From IMG/VR virus record IMGVR_UViG_3300037137_001341, positions 1 through 64,000 of that record: DNA of 64,000 nt; one strand, written 5' to 3'. The translations under genes were made by a program, and so were the position numbers. The DNA comes from a virus. Positions 1-7,698 of the stretch are shown one piece after another (position 1 is the stretch's first letter; each line of letters opens with the position of its first letter). The notes beneath the pieces are model-generated. The model worked only from the letters and a program-made list of their open reading frames with translations, had not been told where the DNA came from and searched no databases.

Positions 1-225
1 ATGAAGCAACTAGTGCTCGCAATCTTCGCGCTGCTGGGCTTCGTGCTCTTGATCACGGAGTTGTCGGTCCGGCGGAAGTTCAAGAAGATACGTGACGAGC
101 CGGCCCTTGTGTGCCGGCTGGTAGGACGTCACGACGTGGAAGTAGGCGGCCCGACTGAGGCGATCTGGGTCCAGTGTCGCAGGTGCGGGGCGACACGGAC
201 CAAGGAGGCTGGGTGGCAACCGTGA
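1..225 (+). CDS. small N-terminally anchored Cys-containing protein
   Basis: A 74-aa protein with a hydrophobic helix at about residues 4-21 followed by a basic RRKFKK cluster, so probably anchored in the inner membrane with a cytoplasmic tail. The tail ends in a CRRCG knuckle that could bind zinc with an upstream Cys. The ATG is the first base of the window, so the ribosome site is not visible and an earlier start cannot be excluded. Its end (..GWQP-stop) overlaps the GTG of the next gene. No family recognised. Confidence 0.6.
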   Translation: MKQLVLAIFALLGFVLLITELSVRRKFKKIRDEPALVCRLVGRHDVEVGGPTEAIWVQCRRCGATRTKEAGWQP

Positions 226-437
226 AGCAATTCGCCCATCGACACGTGCATGGTTGGTTCTGGCGTGCCTGGCAGCGGGGTCGGAACTGGACCCGTCTGC
301 GATGGCAGACACGGTGGTCGTATGTGCCACCAGTAGCGGACTGGCGAGACTTGAAACCGTGGCCCGTGTTGGCGTGGGCGGCGCTGGTTGTCGTCGGGCT
401 CGCGTGGTTGGTCTACCGGACTGGGAGGCAACCGTGA
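222..437 (+). CDS. small basic protein with C-terminal membrane helix
   Basis: A 71-aa product rich in Arg and Trp, with one hydrophobic helix near the C-terminus (about residues 48-66), giving a tail-anchor layout. The GTG start is chosen because it overlaps the upstream stop (GTGA) and opens with the same GTGAAGCA context as the next gene. No function assigned. Confidence 0.55.
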   Translation: MKQFAHRHVHGWFWRAWQRGRNWTRLRWQTRWSYVPPVADWRDLKPWPVLAWAALVVVGLAWLVYRTGRQP

Positions 438-616
438 AGCATCCTCGCTCCACCATCTCGGAACCCGCAGTTCTGAACTACGTGGTCTTTCACGCCGCCG
501 ATTGCCGCCGACTGCTCGACAAGTGGTGCCCGTGCGGCTGCGGAGCCGAGCAGCGAGCGCGAGACGCTCTCTATCGAGCGGTGGACGGATGCTCAGACAC
601 CAGGAGGCAACCATGA
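434..616 (+). CDS. 60-aa protein with CPCGCG cysteine cluster
   Basis: Short hydrophilic protein with a CPCGCG cluster in the middle, suggestive of a metal site. It starts at GTG overlapping the previous stop, preceded by GGAGGCAACC, and ends ..RRQP-stop, the same ending and junction as its two upstream neighbours. Family unknown. Confidence 0.55.
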   Translation: MKHPRSTISEPAVLNYVVFHAADCRRLLDKWCPCGCGAEQRARDALYRAVDGCSDTRRQP

Positions 617-1125
617 AGCAACACGGCATTCCAGACCAGGCGCAGCCCGTCACCGAGGAGCCGGTTCCTCCGCCTAGACGCTGTGCGTGCGGGCAGGTGT
701 CCCACCACACCGACGGCTGGTGCGGCTCCAACTGCACTTTCAGTTCATCGCCCCCGAAGACCGTCCCGCAGATGTTGCACAATGCTCTCGCGCTGCTCAA
801 TCGCGAGTTTCCAGCCGCCAAGCTCGTCGAGGTCCGCTTGGAGTTCCGTAGCGGTGAGCGTCACGGCGAGAGGTACGGCCTCGCATCAAACTGGACCAAC
901 GAGCCGATCTGGACGCTACAGGTCAACAACGACCGCGAGTCCCATTCTGTGCTGAGTGAAGCGCTCGCCGTGCTTCGGGCAAAGCTCGCTCGCAAGGCGC
1001 AGGTGCCTGGGCTCGCCGATCGCGTCGCGGCCCTTCTTCGCGAGATCCCGAACGAGGGGTTCGAGAGGAATGACGTGCTTATGGCTGCACAGGCGTTGCT
1101 GGAGAAGGAGCGCAGCGGTCGATGA
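613..1125 (+). CDS. unknown protein with N-terminal Cys cluster
   Basis: A 170-aa protein. Residues 24-41 hold four Cys (CACG, then a WCGSNC-like stretch), probably a small zinc knuckle. The rest is an alpha/beta region ending in a helical segment rich in Arg and Leu. Start is ATG after GGAGGCAACC, overlapping the previous stop by ATGA. It closes the run of four genes whose junctions share the same DNA word. No family recognised. Confidence 0.6.
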   Translation: MKQHGIPDQAQPVTEEPVPPPRRCACGQVSHHTDGWCGSNCTFSSSPPKTVPQMLHNALALLNREFPAAKLVEVRLEFRSGERHGERYGLASNWTNEPIWTLQVNNDRESHSVLSEALAVLRAKLARKAQVPGLADRVAALLREIPNEGFERNDVLMAAQALLEKERSGR

Positions 1126-1241
1126 CGGAACCGCAACCGATCGTTCACTGGTGCGTGTTCGAGCTTGCGTTCCGCGACAAGGAGGTCGAGCGGCTCGCCC
1201 TGGGTAGCGCGCTCGTCGAAAAGTTTGGGGTGCAGCCGTGA
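1122..1241 (+). CDS. 39-aa hypothetical protein
   Basis: A short ORF starting ATGACGGAACCG and overlapping the preceding stop by ATGA. The ORF is acidic and helical, ends ..GVQP-stop, and is followed at the overlap by GTGAAGCAC, the same QP-stop/MK-start junction seen three times upstream. That repeated junction is the main reason to believe it is translated. No function can be suggested. Confidence 0.5.
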   Translation: MTEPQPIVHWCVFELAFRDKEVERLALGSALVEKFGVQP

Positions 1242-1281
1242 AGCACGGATGTACGGCAATCTTTCGGAGGCCCGCTCACCT

Positions 1282-1533
1282 ATGACCGAACAAGAGAGAG
1301 CGGACGTGCAGATGCTCCTGGATGCGCTCCCGCGTTGCTGGCCTGGGAACGGAGGGCGCTGTAATGAGGTTGCTGTGCGGTCGCATCCTGGGCCGGTGAT
1401 CGGTGAGCGGACGCTGCGGTGTGCAGGGCATCCGGGTGAGGAGGAAAACGAGTTCGAGGAAACCGCGTCTCCAACACGCTGGGCCTCCGTGGTCGAGCGG
1501 TTTGTAACTCAAGGATTCAGGAGTTCACGATGA
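1282..1533 (+). CDS. 83-aa hypothetical protein
   Basis: Starts at ATG with a GGAGG 13 bases upstream. The N-terminus is acidic and helical (MTEQERADVQMLLDAL), followed by a short stretch with three Cys that might bind metal. It ends four bases into the next gene (ATGATGA). A longer reading from an upstream GTG is possible but lacks a ribosome site. No family recognised. Confidence 0.55.
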   Translation: MTEQERADVQMLLDALPRCWPGNGGRCNEVAVRSHPGPVIGERTLRCAGHPGEEENEFEETASPTRWASVVERFVTQGFRSSR

Positions 1534-1721
1534 TGAAGGAGCCGAAGTGCATCACCGCACGTGACGTCACCGAGGCGTTCGAGAACGGTCGGAAGGCCGC
1601 CTTCGTCGCTGCCATTGAGGAGTGCCAGGCGTACTCGAAGAGCACGCAGTCGGAGGAGGCCAAGGCCGTCGCGATGAACCTCGCGGTGAGGATCACGCAG
1701 AGGGCGAAGAAGGGAACATAG
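1530..1721 (+). CDS. 63-aa mostly helical protein
   Basis: Hydrophilic, mostly helical 63-aa protein. The start could be either of two adjacent ATGs, since the first overlaps the upstream stop. A two-base gap separates it from the DUF4259 gene, so it belongs to the same operon. Nothing in the sequence identifies a function. Confidence 0.55.
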   Translation: MMKEPKCITARDVTEAFENGRKAAFVAAIEECQAYSKSTQSEEAKAVAMNLAVRITQRAKKGT

Positions 1722-1723
1722 CC

Positions 1724-2089
1724 ATGGGGATCTGGGGAACAGGACCGTTCGACAACGACGGCGCGGCCGAGACGGTCGCGAAGTTGATGGAGCCGTGTCG
1801 CAAGATCAGTGCGGCCACGAGCAACCGGGAGGCGCAGAACTATTACGCCGAGGCGCGTGTCGGCATCCAGGTGCGCCTGCTCGCGAATGAAACCGACATC
1901 CTCGGAGGCACATCCCTGCAGCTTGGTCTCGATGCGCTGCAACACATGCGGGCCGACAAGGCATGGATCTCCTTCTGGAAGGAGCCGAAGGGGATCGCGG
2001 CGGCGCTGGACAAGGAGATCGCAGCGGTGAAGCTGGCGATGAAACCGAAGAGCGCACGTCGCGTGACGAGAAAGAAGAGGGCGAAGTGA
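1724..2089 (+). CDS. DUF4259-family protein
   Basis: A 121-aa protein beginning MGIWGTGPFDNDGA, the conserved opening of the DUF4259 family (G-[ATI]-W-G-x-G-x-F-x-N-D). The middle is a helical bundle and the end is a basic tail (RRVTRKKRAK) that could contact nucleic acid. DUF4259 is common in bacteria and in immunity-protein-like neighbourhoods, but its function is not established. The start lies three bases after the previous stop and the end overlaps the next GTG. Confidence 0.8.
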   Translation: MGIWGTGPFDNDGAAETVAKLMEPCRKISAATSNREAQNYYAEARVGIQVRLLANETDILGGTSLQLGLDALQHMRADKAWISFWKEPKGIAAALDKEIAAVKLAMKPKSARRVTRKKRAK

Positions 2090-2364
2090 CGCACAAGATC
2101 GGCAGCGTGGTCGTTATCTCGGACGAGCCGGACACGGCCTGCTCGCGCTGCGGGCACAAGAAGGAGTGCCGCGACGTGCTCGGCAACGGAACCAGGATCT
2201 GTTTCGGCTGCGCAACGTCGGCTGAGAAGGAAGCGTACGGACGTCGGATGTTCGGGTCGCCTTCCACCGGCTTGCGCGAGACATCCGACCGTCTCTTCGA
2301 TGGCCTGAATGAGAAGGAGAAGGAACTCGTCAAACGTAGGTTCGCCAAGAGGGAGGGGAAGTAA
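2086..2364 (+). CDS. 92-aa zinc-ribbon-like protein
   Basis: Two CxxC pairs (CSRCG at about residues 19-23 and CFGC at about 39-42) form a plausible zinc ribbon, followed by a charged helical C-terminal half ending in KRRFAKREGK. GTG start overlaps the DUF4259 stop. Role unknown. Its position directly before the methyltransferase suggests co-expression. Confidence 0.6.
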   Translation: MTHKIGSVVVISDEPDTACSRCGHKKECRDVLGNGTRICFGCATSAEKEAYGRRMFGSPSTGLRETSDRLFDGLNEKEKELVKRRFAKREGK

Positions 2365-3135
2365 ATGAGCAGCACTGGACGAGGCAGCGAACGCGAACCC
2401 GAGGACCAGTACTTCACGCGCTACCCGCTCGCGCTCGCGATCTGCGAACGGCTGAAGGCGGACGGCGTTATCACGAGCCCGTCGGTGATGATGGAGCCGA
2501 GCGCTGGGGCCGGCGCGTTCGTCAGCGCGATGGCGCAGACGTGGGAGCCACGCACGTTCTACGCGAATGACATGGACTGCACGCTGATGCTTCCCGAACA
2601 CTGGGAGAGAGCGCGACTGCGCATCGAGGCCGCGCATCCTGGCAGGACGCTACCGGACGGGCGACTGATCGCGCTGGAGGGGAACTTCTCGGACCTGGAG
2701 ACCTCGACCGTGCCGGGGATTCAGGCCGTGGTCGGCAACCCGCCGTACAAGCACGCCGAGGCACATATTCGCCACGCGATCTCGCTGCTAGCGCCCGGCG
2801 GCGCGGTGGCGTTCCTGCTCCCGGTGAACTTCCTCTCGGGCATCAAGCGCGTCGGTTCGCTCTACCAGCTGCACCCGCCCGAGTACGTGTACGTGCTCGA
2901 CAAGCGACCGCAGTTCATGGAGGGCTACCGGATCAACAAGCACGGCAAGCGCGTGAAGAAGGGGACCGACTCGAACGAGTACGGCATGTTCGTGTGGCGC
3001 AAAGAGCGTCCCGAGTTTGAGCCAGTGATCCGGTGGCTTCAGTGGTCGAAGTACTTGTTGCGCTTCAAGAACAAGGTCGAGAGGATCGAGATCGTCGGAA
3101 CGCAGGAAGTTGACGCAACCGACTCAGCTGGCTAG
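2365..3135 (+). CDS. N6-adenine DNA methyltransferase (orphan)
   Basis: A 256-aa class I S-adenosylmethionine-dependent enzyme. Motif I, the cofactor loop, is EPSAGAGAF at residues 44-52. Motif IV, the catalytic NPPY of amino-methyltransferases, is at 125-128. The order I then IV fits the gamma/beta-type N6-adenine enzymes. A short target-recognition segment follows and the protein ends with a basic tail. No restriction endonuclease is next to it, so it is probably a phage orphan methyltransferase protecting or marking its own DNA. The ATG follows the previous stop directly, with GAGGGGAAG upstream. Confidence 0.82.
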   Translation: MSSTGRGSEREPEDQYFTRYPLALAICERLKADGVITSPSVMMEPSAGAGAFVSAMAQTWEPRTFYANDMDCTLMLPEHWERARLRIEAAHPGRTLPDGRLIALEGNFSDLETSTVPGIQAVVGNPPYKHAEAHIRHAISLLAPGGAVAFLLPVNFLSGIKRVGSLYQLHPPEYVYVLDKRPQFMEGYRINKHGKRVKKGTDSNEYGMFVWRKERPEFEPVIRWLQWSKYLLRFKNKVERIEIVGTQEVDATDSAG

Positions 3136-3138
3136 GTT
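3110..3138 (+). promoter_or_regulatory. sigma-70-type promoter for a leaderless transcript
   Basis: TTGACG, a spacer of exactly 17 bases, then TAGGTT, inside the end of the methyltransferase gene. The -10 box ends eight bases before the next ATG, so transcription would begin about at the start codon. This is the clearest promoter in the window. Confidence 0.7.
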
Positions 3139-3146
3139 CGGTCAAC

Positions 3147-3914
3147 ATGAAGACAGTCGTCATAGCTGCGTGGCTAGCTGCCGAGCTAGCGCATCTGCCA
3201 GGCTCACGCGCCCCCGGGGAAACACGCGAGGAGTACGTCGAGCGCGCGGGTCAGATCGCCACGGCGCTGGCCGAGGAAGCGACGCCGTACGCCAACGGCA
3301 CAGGCTGGACGTCGACCGAGCTTGCCGCCGCGGGAGCCGTGATCTGGTACAGCGAGACACTGCTCGACAAGCGCATCCAGGCGGGCGAGCAGCACCCGCT
3401 CTGGAACCAGGACCACGGGCTCGCGCGCTGTGGCATGCAGCTTCACTCATCGGGGCTTGTGCCGCAGGACGTGTGGGAGAAACTCGTTGGCCACGGGTCT
3501 GACTCGACGCACCTGTGCGCGCAGTACGGGTTGCGCGTCATCGTGGCCCAGGCGAAGCAGTGCGGGGTCTTTCTCGGCGTACGTGCCGACCGCAACCGCG
3601 TTGCGAAGACCTTCGCGAGCTACGCTAGCGGCGGGAAGTGCGTGCCGTCGGATCGGGACTGGCAGCGCGCCGACCTGTGGTTGAAGATGATGGCGAAGCG
3701 CCCGGACCACGAGAAGAAGGTGCTGCCTGGGTACCGACGAGTGGGGCCAGCGGAGGTTCCGTCGAAGGTGAGACAGGAAGCGGAGATCGTGGTCGCGAAC
3801 CTGGGCCCCGGCGGCTACACGACGGGGGCGCGGTTCCCGATGGATAAGTGGATGCTCCTCGTCGAGAAGCACGCCGAGGGCAAAGTCGGCGTCAGCGTGT
3901 TCGTGAGGGAGTAG
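3147..3914 (+). CDS. lysozyme-like / transglycosylase-like protein
   Basis: A 255-aa protein with a hydrophobic N-terminal helix. Its layout matches phage and bacterial lysozyme-like domains: a helix carrying the presumed catalytic Glu (WYSE, E70), a loop ending HGLARCGMQLH (residues 90-100) in the place of the usual GxxQ.H motif, and a distal segment with SYASGGKC followed by an Arg/Trp helix. Such enzymes cleave the glycan backbone of peptidoglycan. The match is by pattern only and the Gln-rich motif is divergent, so an inactive or wall-binding role is possible. It has its own promoter and no ribosome site. Confidence 0.5.
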   Translation: MKTVVIAAWLAAELAHLPGSRAPGETREEYVERAGQIATALAEEATPYANGTGWTSTELAAAGAVIWYSETLLDKRIQAGEQHPLWNQDHGLARCGMQLHSSGLVPQDVWEKLVGHGSDSTHLCAQYGLRVIVAQAKQCGVFLGVRADRNRVAKTFASYASGGKCVPSDRDWQRADLWLKMMAKRPDHEKKVLPGYRRVGPAEVPSKVRQEAEIVVANLGPGGYTTGARFPMDKWMLLVEKHAEGKVGVSVFVRE

Positions 3915-3922
3915 GTTTCACC

Positions 3923-4171
3923 ATGGCGCTCGGAATCGACTCGTACATCGAGAAGGCCCGCGAGGAGCTTAAGATGAAGAGCCTTCGGGTGATCCAGGTC
4001 GAGACGGCGCTGGCGTGGTGCGGTCGCGCGTGCGCCGCGCAGGAGATGGGCTTCGACGTGGACGCGACCGAGTACGGGCACGAGGCCATCGAGCACGCGG
4101 CGCTGAGCGGCTTCGATGATCTTCTCACGGACGTTCGAGATGCGCTCGAAGCGCACGGGGTGGCCACATGA
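3923..4171 (+). CDS. 82-aa hypothetical protein
   Basis: Acidic, helical 82-aa protein with no recognisable motif. ATG follows GGAGTAGGTTTCACC and the stop overlaps the next ATG (ATGA). Probably co-transcribed with the lysozyme-like gene. Function unknown. Confidence 0.6.
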   Translation: MALGIDSYIEKAREELKMKSLRVIQVETALAWCGRACAAQEMGFDVDATEYGHEAIEHAALSGFDDLLTDVRDALEAHGVAT

Positions 4172-4392
4172 CGCCAGAGAAAGCCGCAAAGAGGCACCCG
4201 CACTGCGGAGTACCGGGGCACCCGCCGTCGTACCGATTCGACGCGATCGACTGCTACGCCTGCATGGAGTGCGACAAGTGGCTCGAAGAGAAGTGCGCCG
4301 ACCCCGACTGCGAGTTCTGCAAAAGACGCCCTGAGCGCCCGACGGGTGGTGAGAACCCGTACGAAGCCACGCCCGCCACGCCGTTCCAGTGA
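4168..4392 (+). CDS. Cys-rich zinc-binding-like protein
   Basis: A 74-aa protein with Cys/His pairs at HPHCG, CYACMEC and CADPDCEFC, enough for two zinc sites. It has no membrane segment. It is translationally coupled on both sides by 4-bp overlaps. No family recognised. Confidence 0.6.
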   Translation: MTPEKAAKRHPHCGVPGHPPSYRFDAIDCYACMECDKWLEEKCADPDCEFCKRRPERPTGGENPYEATPATPFQ

Positions 4393-4613
4393 TCCTCCTG
4401 TACGGGCACCTGGCCTGCGCTCTCCTCACGTGGGTCGCCCTCGTGGCCGACGGGATGCGCCGCTGGACGCCGCGGGCCTTCTGGAAGGCGCTCGCCTCCG
4501 ACGTCAGGATCTTCGGGGCCTGGCGCGTGATGCTCTGGTTCTTCCTGTGCCTCACGGCCTGGTGGCTGATCTGGCTCGCCTGGGGCGCCGAGGCTCTCTC
4601 GGCTCGCCGCTAG
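4389..4613 (+). CDS. small two-helix membrane protein
   Basis: A 74-aa protein with hydrophobic segments at about residues 2-20 and 47-68, separated by a basic amphipathic loop, so a hairpin in the cytoplasmic membrane. GTG overlaps the upstream stop. In a phage setting a holin is one possibility, but nothing specific supports it. Confidence 0.55.
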   Translation: MILLYGHLACALLTWVALVADGMRRWTPRAFWKALASDVRIFGAWRVMLWFFLCLTAWWLIWLAWGAEALSARR

Positions 4614-4633
4614 CTCGTAGGCATATGCTGGTG

Positions 4634-4639
4634 TAGCCT
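4634..4639 (+). promoter_or_regulatory. -10-like box TAGCCT before a leaderless start
   Basis: TAGCCT lies six bases before ATG 4646 and no Shine-Dalgarno sequence is present. No convincing -35 was found. It is one of ten similar TANNNT-(6-9)-start arrangements in the window. Confidence 0.4.
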
Positions 4640-4645
4640 TCGGGG

Positions 4646-4834
4646 ATGCTGGCGAACCTGCACCTGTTCCTCGAAGTACTCGGGGCTGTCTCTGGGCTTT
4701 GCCTTGCTCTTTCCCACGTGACAAGCGGGAAAGCCTCCCGGGTCCTCGGAGAGATCGGGATCGACATCGCGGGGGCCATCAAGGAGGTCCGGGCCTCCTC
4801 GGAGCCGCCCCCGGCCGTGCCTCCGGCGCTCTAG
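4646..4834 (+). CDS. 62-aa hydrophobic N-terminal protein
   Basis: The first 25 residues (LHLFLEVLGAVSGLCLALSHV) form one membrane helix. A short amphipathic helix and a Pro-rich tail (PPPAVPPAL) follow. It stands alone between two TANNNT boxes, so it seems to have its own leaderless transcript. No function assigned. Confidence 0.5.
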   Translation: MLANLHLFLEVLGAVSGLCLALSHVTSGKASRVLGEIGIDIAGAIKEVRASSEPPPAVPPAL

Positions 4835-4835
4835 C

Positions 4836-4864
4836 TTCCCATGAGCATGTCCCTGGGGTACGCT
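4836..4864 (+). promoter_or_regulatory. candidate promoter TTCCCA-17-TACGCT
   Basis: TTCCCA and TACGCT separated by 17 bases. The -10 box ends seven bases (GGGGCAC) before ATG 4872, again predicting a leaderless transcript. The same GGGGCAC spacer occurs before the gene at 62639-62800 on the other strand. Confidence 0.5.
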
Positions 4865-4871
4865 GGGGCAC

Positions 4872-5384
4872 ATGTTCGACATGCCTCCGAACCTGTTCGA
4901 CAACGTCGCGCACGCCCACAGGCCCGATGCTTCCGGTCCACCGGCACATGATCAGGTAGCTGGCATGGGTGCGAGCCCGGACGGTCTCGGCGCCTACGCT
5001 CGGCCTGTTGCCGGCACGGGGGAGTACTTCCAGCCCGCCGCGGGCATGGGCGCGTTCGCCAGACCCGTCCACGGGATGAACGGCGAGATCCAGTTCCTGG
5101 AACCGCCCGACGCTTCCCCTGCCGCCGCGATGCGCTCGGCGGGCATCACGGCGCTCGTCGCCGCGGTCGCCTTCGGGAGCGGGCTCGCGCTCGGCGGCGC
5201 GTGGGGCGGCGTCTCCGGGATCATGCTTTCGGGCTCCGCGTTCAACGTGTACCGCGCCCAGAAGTGGTGGGGTTCGCCCAACGCGAGCGAGAAGCACGAA
5301 GCCGTCGTGAGCGCGATGTTCTCGGCCATCGGCATCGCTGCAGGTGGCTACGCCGCCTACAAAGCCTACGAAGCGAAGAAGTAG
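4872..5384 (+). CDS. membrane protein with Gly-rich C-terminal hairpin
   Basis: A 170-aa protein. The N-terminal half is Pro/Gly-rich and repetitive: GAYARPV, AGTGEYFQP, AGMGAFARPV are imperfect 13-16-residue repeats. The C-terminal half has two hydrophobic, Gly-rich segments (about 90-118 and 145-165). It resembles phage-coded small membrane proteins rather than an enzyme. A virion membrane or envelope role is speculation. Confidence 0.55.
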   Translation: MFDMPPNLFDNVAHAHRPDASGPPAHDQVAGMGASPDGLGAYARPVAGTGEYFQPAAGMGAFARPVHGMNGEIQFLEPPDASPAAAMRSAGITALVAAVAFGSGLALGGAWGGVSGIMLSGSAFNVYRAQKWWGSPNASEKHEAVVSAMFSAIGIAAGGYAAYKAYEAKK

Positions 5385-5398
5385 AGGAGGAGCACGCG

Positions 5399-6265
5399 AT
5401 GGCAGGCGACGCAGCCCCGTCCGGGGCAACGATGGTCGACGCGCAGTTCACGAACGTGCGCGTCCTCAAGCCCTTCGAGGACTTCGAGCGCAGGTACCAG
5501 GGGAAGCCTGCGTTCACGCCCATCGCGTTCCCGGGCGTGCGCGACCAGCGGGCTCAAAACGAGGAGCCCGGCTACGATCCGAATCTGGAGAGGGGCATCG
5601 CGGTCCCGCAAGGTGCTCGCGTGGTCCTGCAGATCCCGATCTGCTTCTCGCGTGGGCCCGTGTTTCCGTTTCCCACGTTCACGACGTACAGCTACCGCCT
5701 AGTCTGGCGCTACCAGAACCTCGGGAGCTTCCGAAACCCGGCGGTGAAGTCTCGCCGTGCGCCGTACCACTTCCCGCGCCAGAGCCCCGGCGCCCCGGAT
5801 ACCACCCTCGGTCCGCCTGTGCCGCGCGTGACGCTTCCGGCCTCCTGGCACGTGACCGAGTACGAGCAACCGGAGCCACCGGGAGGTAACGCCGGGAACG
5901 TCATCCTGCGGGTCCAGCTGATCACGCCGAGCATCGGCGACTTCCGGCTGTTCGTGCCGCCGATCTTGCCAGACGGACAGCCCGGCGTCATTCAGCAAGG
6001 CGTCACGGATCCGTTCACTGCTTCAGGCGGCCAGATGCCGATCTATGCGACGTTCGAGACTCGCGCCGCCGGTGACGAACTGATCGTCCTGGCGAACCGC
6101 TCGGATGCGTTCCCGACGATGGGGCCGCTTGCTGCGCCGTGGGACTTCACGAGCAACTCTCCCGACGGGGACCTGCCCTTCTCGAACATCTACGGCACCG
6201 GCAACGGCGCCCACCCCGCGTTCAGGGACGTCGGCATCTACCTGCAGACCGGCACGGCTCCCTGA
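5399..6265 (+). CDS. beta-rich unknown protein, possible virion component
   Basis: A 288-aa protein dominated by predicted beta structure with many Pro, Gly and aromatic residues and few charged helices, the texture of a capsid-decoration or tail protein. No catalytic motif and no signal peptide. The ATG sits behind a strong GAGGAGG. A 60-base gap follows it, holding only the next gene's ribosome site. Structural role is inferred from texture and neighbours, not from a family match. Confidence 0.6.
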   Translation: MAGDAAPSGATMVDAQFTNVRVLKPFEDFERRYQGKPAFTPIAFPGVRDQRAQNEEPGYDPNLERGIAVPQGARVVLQIPICFSRGPVFPFPTFTTYSYRLVWRYQNLGSFRNPAVKSRRAPYHFPRQSPGAPDTTLGPPVPRVTLPASWHVTEYEQPEPPGGNAGNVILRVQLITPSIGDFRLFVPPILPDGQPGVIQQGVTDPFTASGGQMPIYATFETRAAGDELIVLANRSDAFPTMGPLAAPWDFTSNSPDGDLPFSNIYGTGNGAHPAFRDVGIYLQTGTAP

Positions 6266-6326
6266 ATCACGCACGAGCTTTCACGCGCACATGTCCGACC
6301 AGATTCACTAGAAGGAGAGCATCAGC

Positions 6327-6782
6327 ATGTTCAAGGGAGCACGAGTTCAGGGCGGCGACTACATGGACGACATCCTCGGGCGCGAGGACGCCGGCGTCTT
6401 CGGGGGCCTCGGTGTCGAGGACTACGAGAGCGTGAAGGAGACGATCAGCCCCGAGGGTCTGGTCGTCCGCATGAACTGCCGCGCGTGCGGCAAGCAACAC
6501 GACGTCACGCTGGAGTGGAAGGAGCTTTACATCGCGGGCACCAACGGCCCCGGTGTCTCGCCCGTCCTGCCCCCCGGCTGGCAGTACAGCGAGAACAACG
6601 GCTCCATCTACCCCGGGAACATCCCGTGCTCGAAGTGCACCGTGCTTCTGTGTCCGCAGGTCACGCCGGACGAGGCGCGCAAGCGCGTGCAGGACGCCGT
6701 TGCCCGGGGAATGATCCCGATGCAGGCCATCGCGGGCTGGAAGCAGCAGGTGGACATGTACCGGCACCAGATGGGCGGTTGA
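6327..6782 (+). CDS. 151-aa protein with two CxxC knuckles
   Basis: Cys pairs CRACGK (about residue 51) and CSKC (about 91) can form one zinc ribbon around a beta-rich core. A C-terminal helical segment (TPDEARKRVQDAVARG) follows. AAGGAGAG lies 10 bases before ATG. The stop overlaps a TTG that probably starts the next gene. No family recognised. Confidence 0.6.
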   Translation: MFKGARVQGGDYMDDILGREDAGVFGGLGVEDYESVKETISPEGLVVRMNCRACGKQHDVTLEWKELYIAGTNGPGVSPVLPPGWQYSENNGSIYPGNIPCSKCTVLLCPQVTPDEARKRVQDAVARGMIPMQAIAGWKQQVDMYRHQMGG

Positions 6783-7354
6783 TCTCGCTGCAGGCCAGTC
6801 CCGTGTCCGCCTGTCCCGAGATCCATACGTCGCTCACCGTCGAGGAGGCAGAGGCCGTCATCGAGCCCTACTTCCTTGCGGTGCAGGACGTGTTCGTCGG
6901 CAACGGCGCCACGCGATGCAAGAAGGTGAACCTGGAGATCGCTCCCTGGATCCACGACTCGCCGAGGCACTTCGCGGCCTGCGAGGACACGGGCAAGGTG
7001 ATGGTGGTCTCCCCGGAGTTCACGGAGCTTCCCGAGGAGACCGTCATCGCGATCCTGAGCCACGAGTTCGGGCACGCCGTCGACTTCCTGTACCCCGGCG
7101 AGTACCTGCTCGTGGACGACGGCGAGCTAGTGAAGATGCCGCCCGTGCCGGCCGGCAAGCTCATCGACAAGAAGGCCGAGCAGGCGCACATCGCCAGGTC
7201 ACGTGCCTGGGAGAAGCGCGACAAGGACACGATCGAGCGCACGGCCGACGCCATCGCGGAGCGCTTCACGGGACACATGATCGGCTACTGCGGGCCGTGC
7301 GAGCTTCAGTGCTTCGACCGAGGGCACAGGCCGCGTAGACCCGGGCTGCGGTGA
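6779..7354 (+). CDS. zincin-like metallopeptidase (HEFGH)
   Basis: Contains SHEFGHAVD, the HExxH signature in which both His bind zinc and Glu is catalytic. A downstream ERTADAIAERF helix may supply the third ligand. The C-terminus has four Cys (GYCGPCELQC). Length is 191 aa from the overlapping TTG, or 183 aa from a GTG eight codons in. No secretion signal. It could process virion or host proteins. The family within the zincins cannot be settled by eye. Confidence 0.65.
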   Translation: MISLQASPVSACPEIHTSLTVEEAEAVIEPYFLAVQDVFVGNGATRCKKVNLEIAPWIHDSPRHFAACEDTGKVMVVSPEFTELPEETVIAILSHEFGHAVDFLYPGEYLLVDDGELVKMPPVPAGKLIDKKAEQAHIARSRAWEKRDKDTIERTADAIAERFTGHMIGYCGPCELQCFDRGHRPRRPGLR

Positions 7355-7698
7355 TGTACGGCGCATCGACGAACTACCACGACCCGTGGCAGATCACGCT
7401 GCCGTGGAGCCCGTACGGCCGCCAGGGCTACGACACGTTCCCCACGTCGGTCATCGTCATCCGAAGCAGACCGGACTACACGTACGGCAACGAGCCCATC
7501 GGCGACCTGATCGATCGGTTCTCCCGTCTCGTCGAGACGGTGCTGGAGCGGAAGCGCCGGATCTCGCGCGAGCAGAAGAGGCTCGCTGCGTCCCGGCTAC
7601 GCCGCTTCGGGCTCCCGCCGCTGGTCGAAGCGATGTTCGACAAGCCGACGTTCGTGCGGCGTGCCTGCGGTGGCCGCTGGCGTGTGATGAGGCCCTAG
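7351..7698 (+). CDS. 115-aa basic hypothetical protein
   Basis: Starts at GTG overlapping the zincin stop, or at the ATG directly after it. The N-terminus is aromatic and Gly-rich, the middle is a long basic helix (LERKRRISREQKRLAASRLRR). It ends four bases into the convergent gene on the other strand. Possibly nucleic-acid binding, but unassigned. Confidence 0.55.
   Translation: MMYGASTNYHDPWQITLPWSPYGRQGYDTFPTSVIVIRSRPDYTYGNEPIGDLIDRFSRLVETVLERKRRISREQKRLAASRLRRFGLPPLVEAMFDKPTFVRRACGGRWRVMRP

Noticed and set aside
1238-1285. 15-aa ORF (VKHGCTAIFRRPAHL) at a QP-stop/MK-start junction
   Set aside because: The start context matches the repeated junction but the product is too short to support as a gene; it may be a decayed member of the series.
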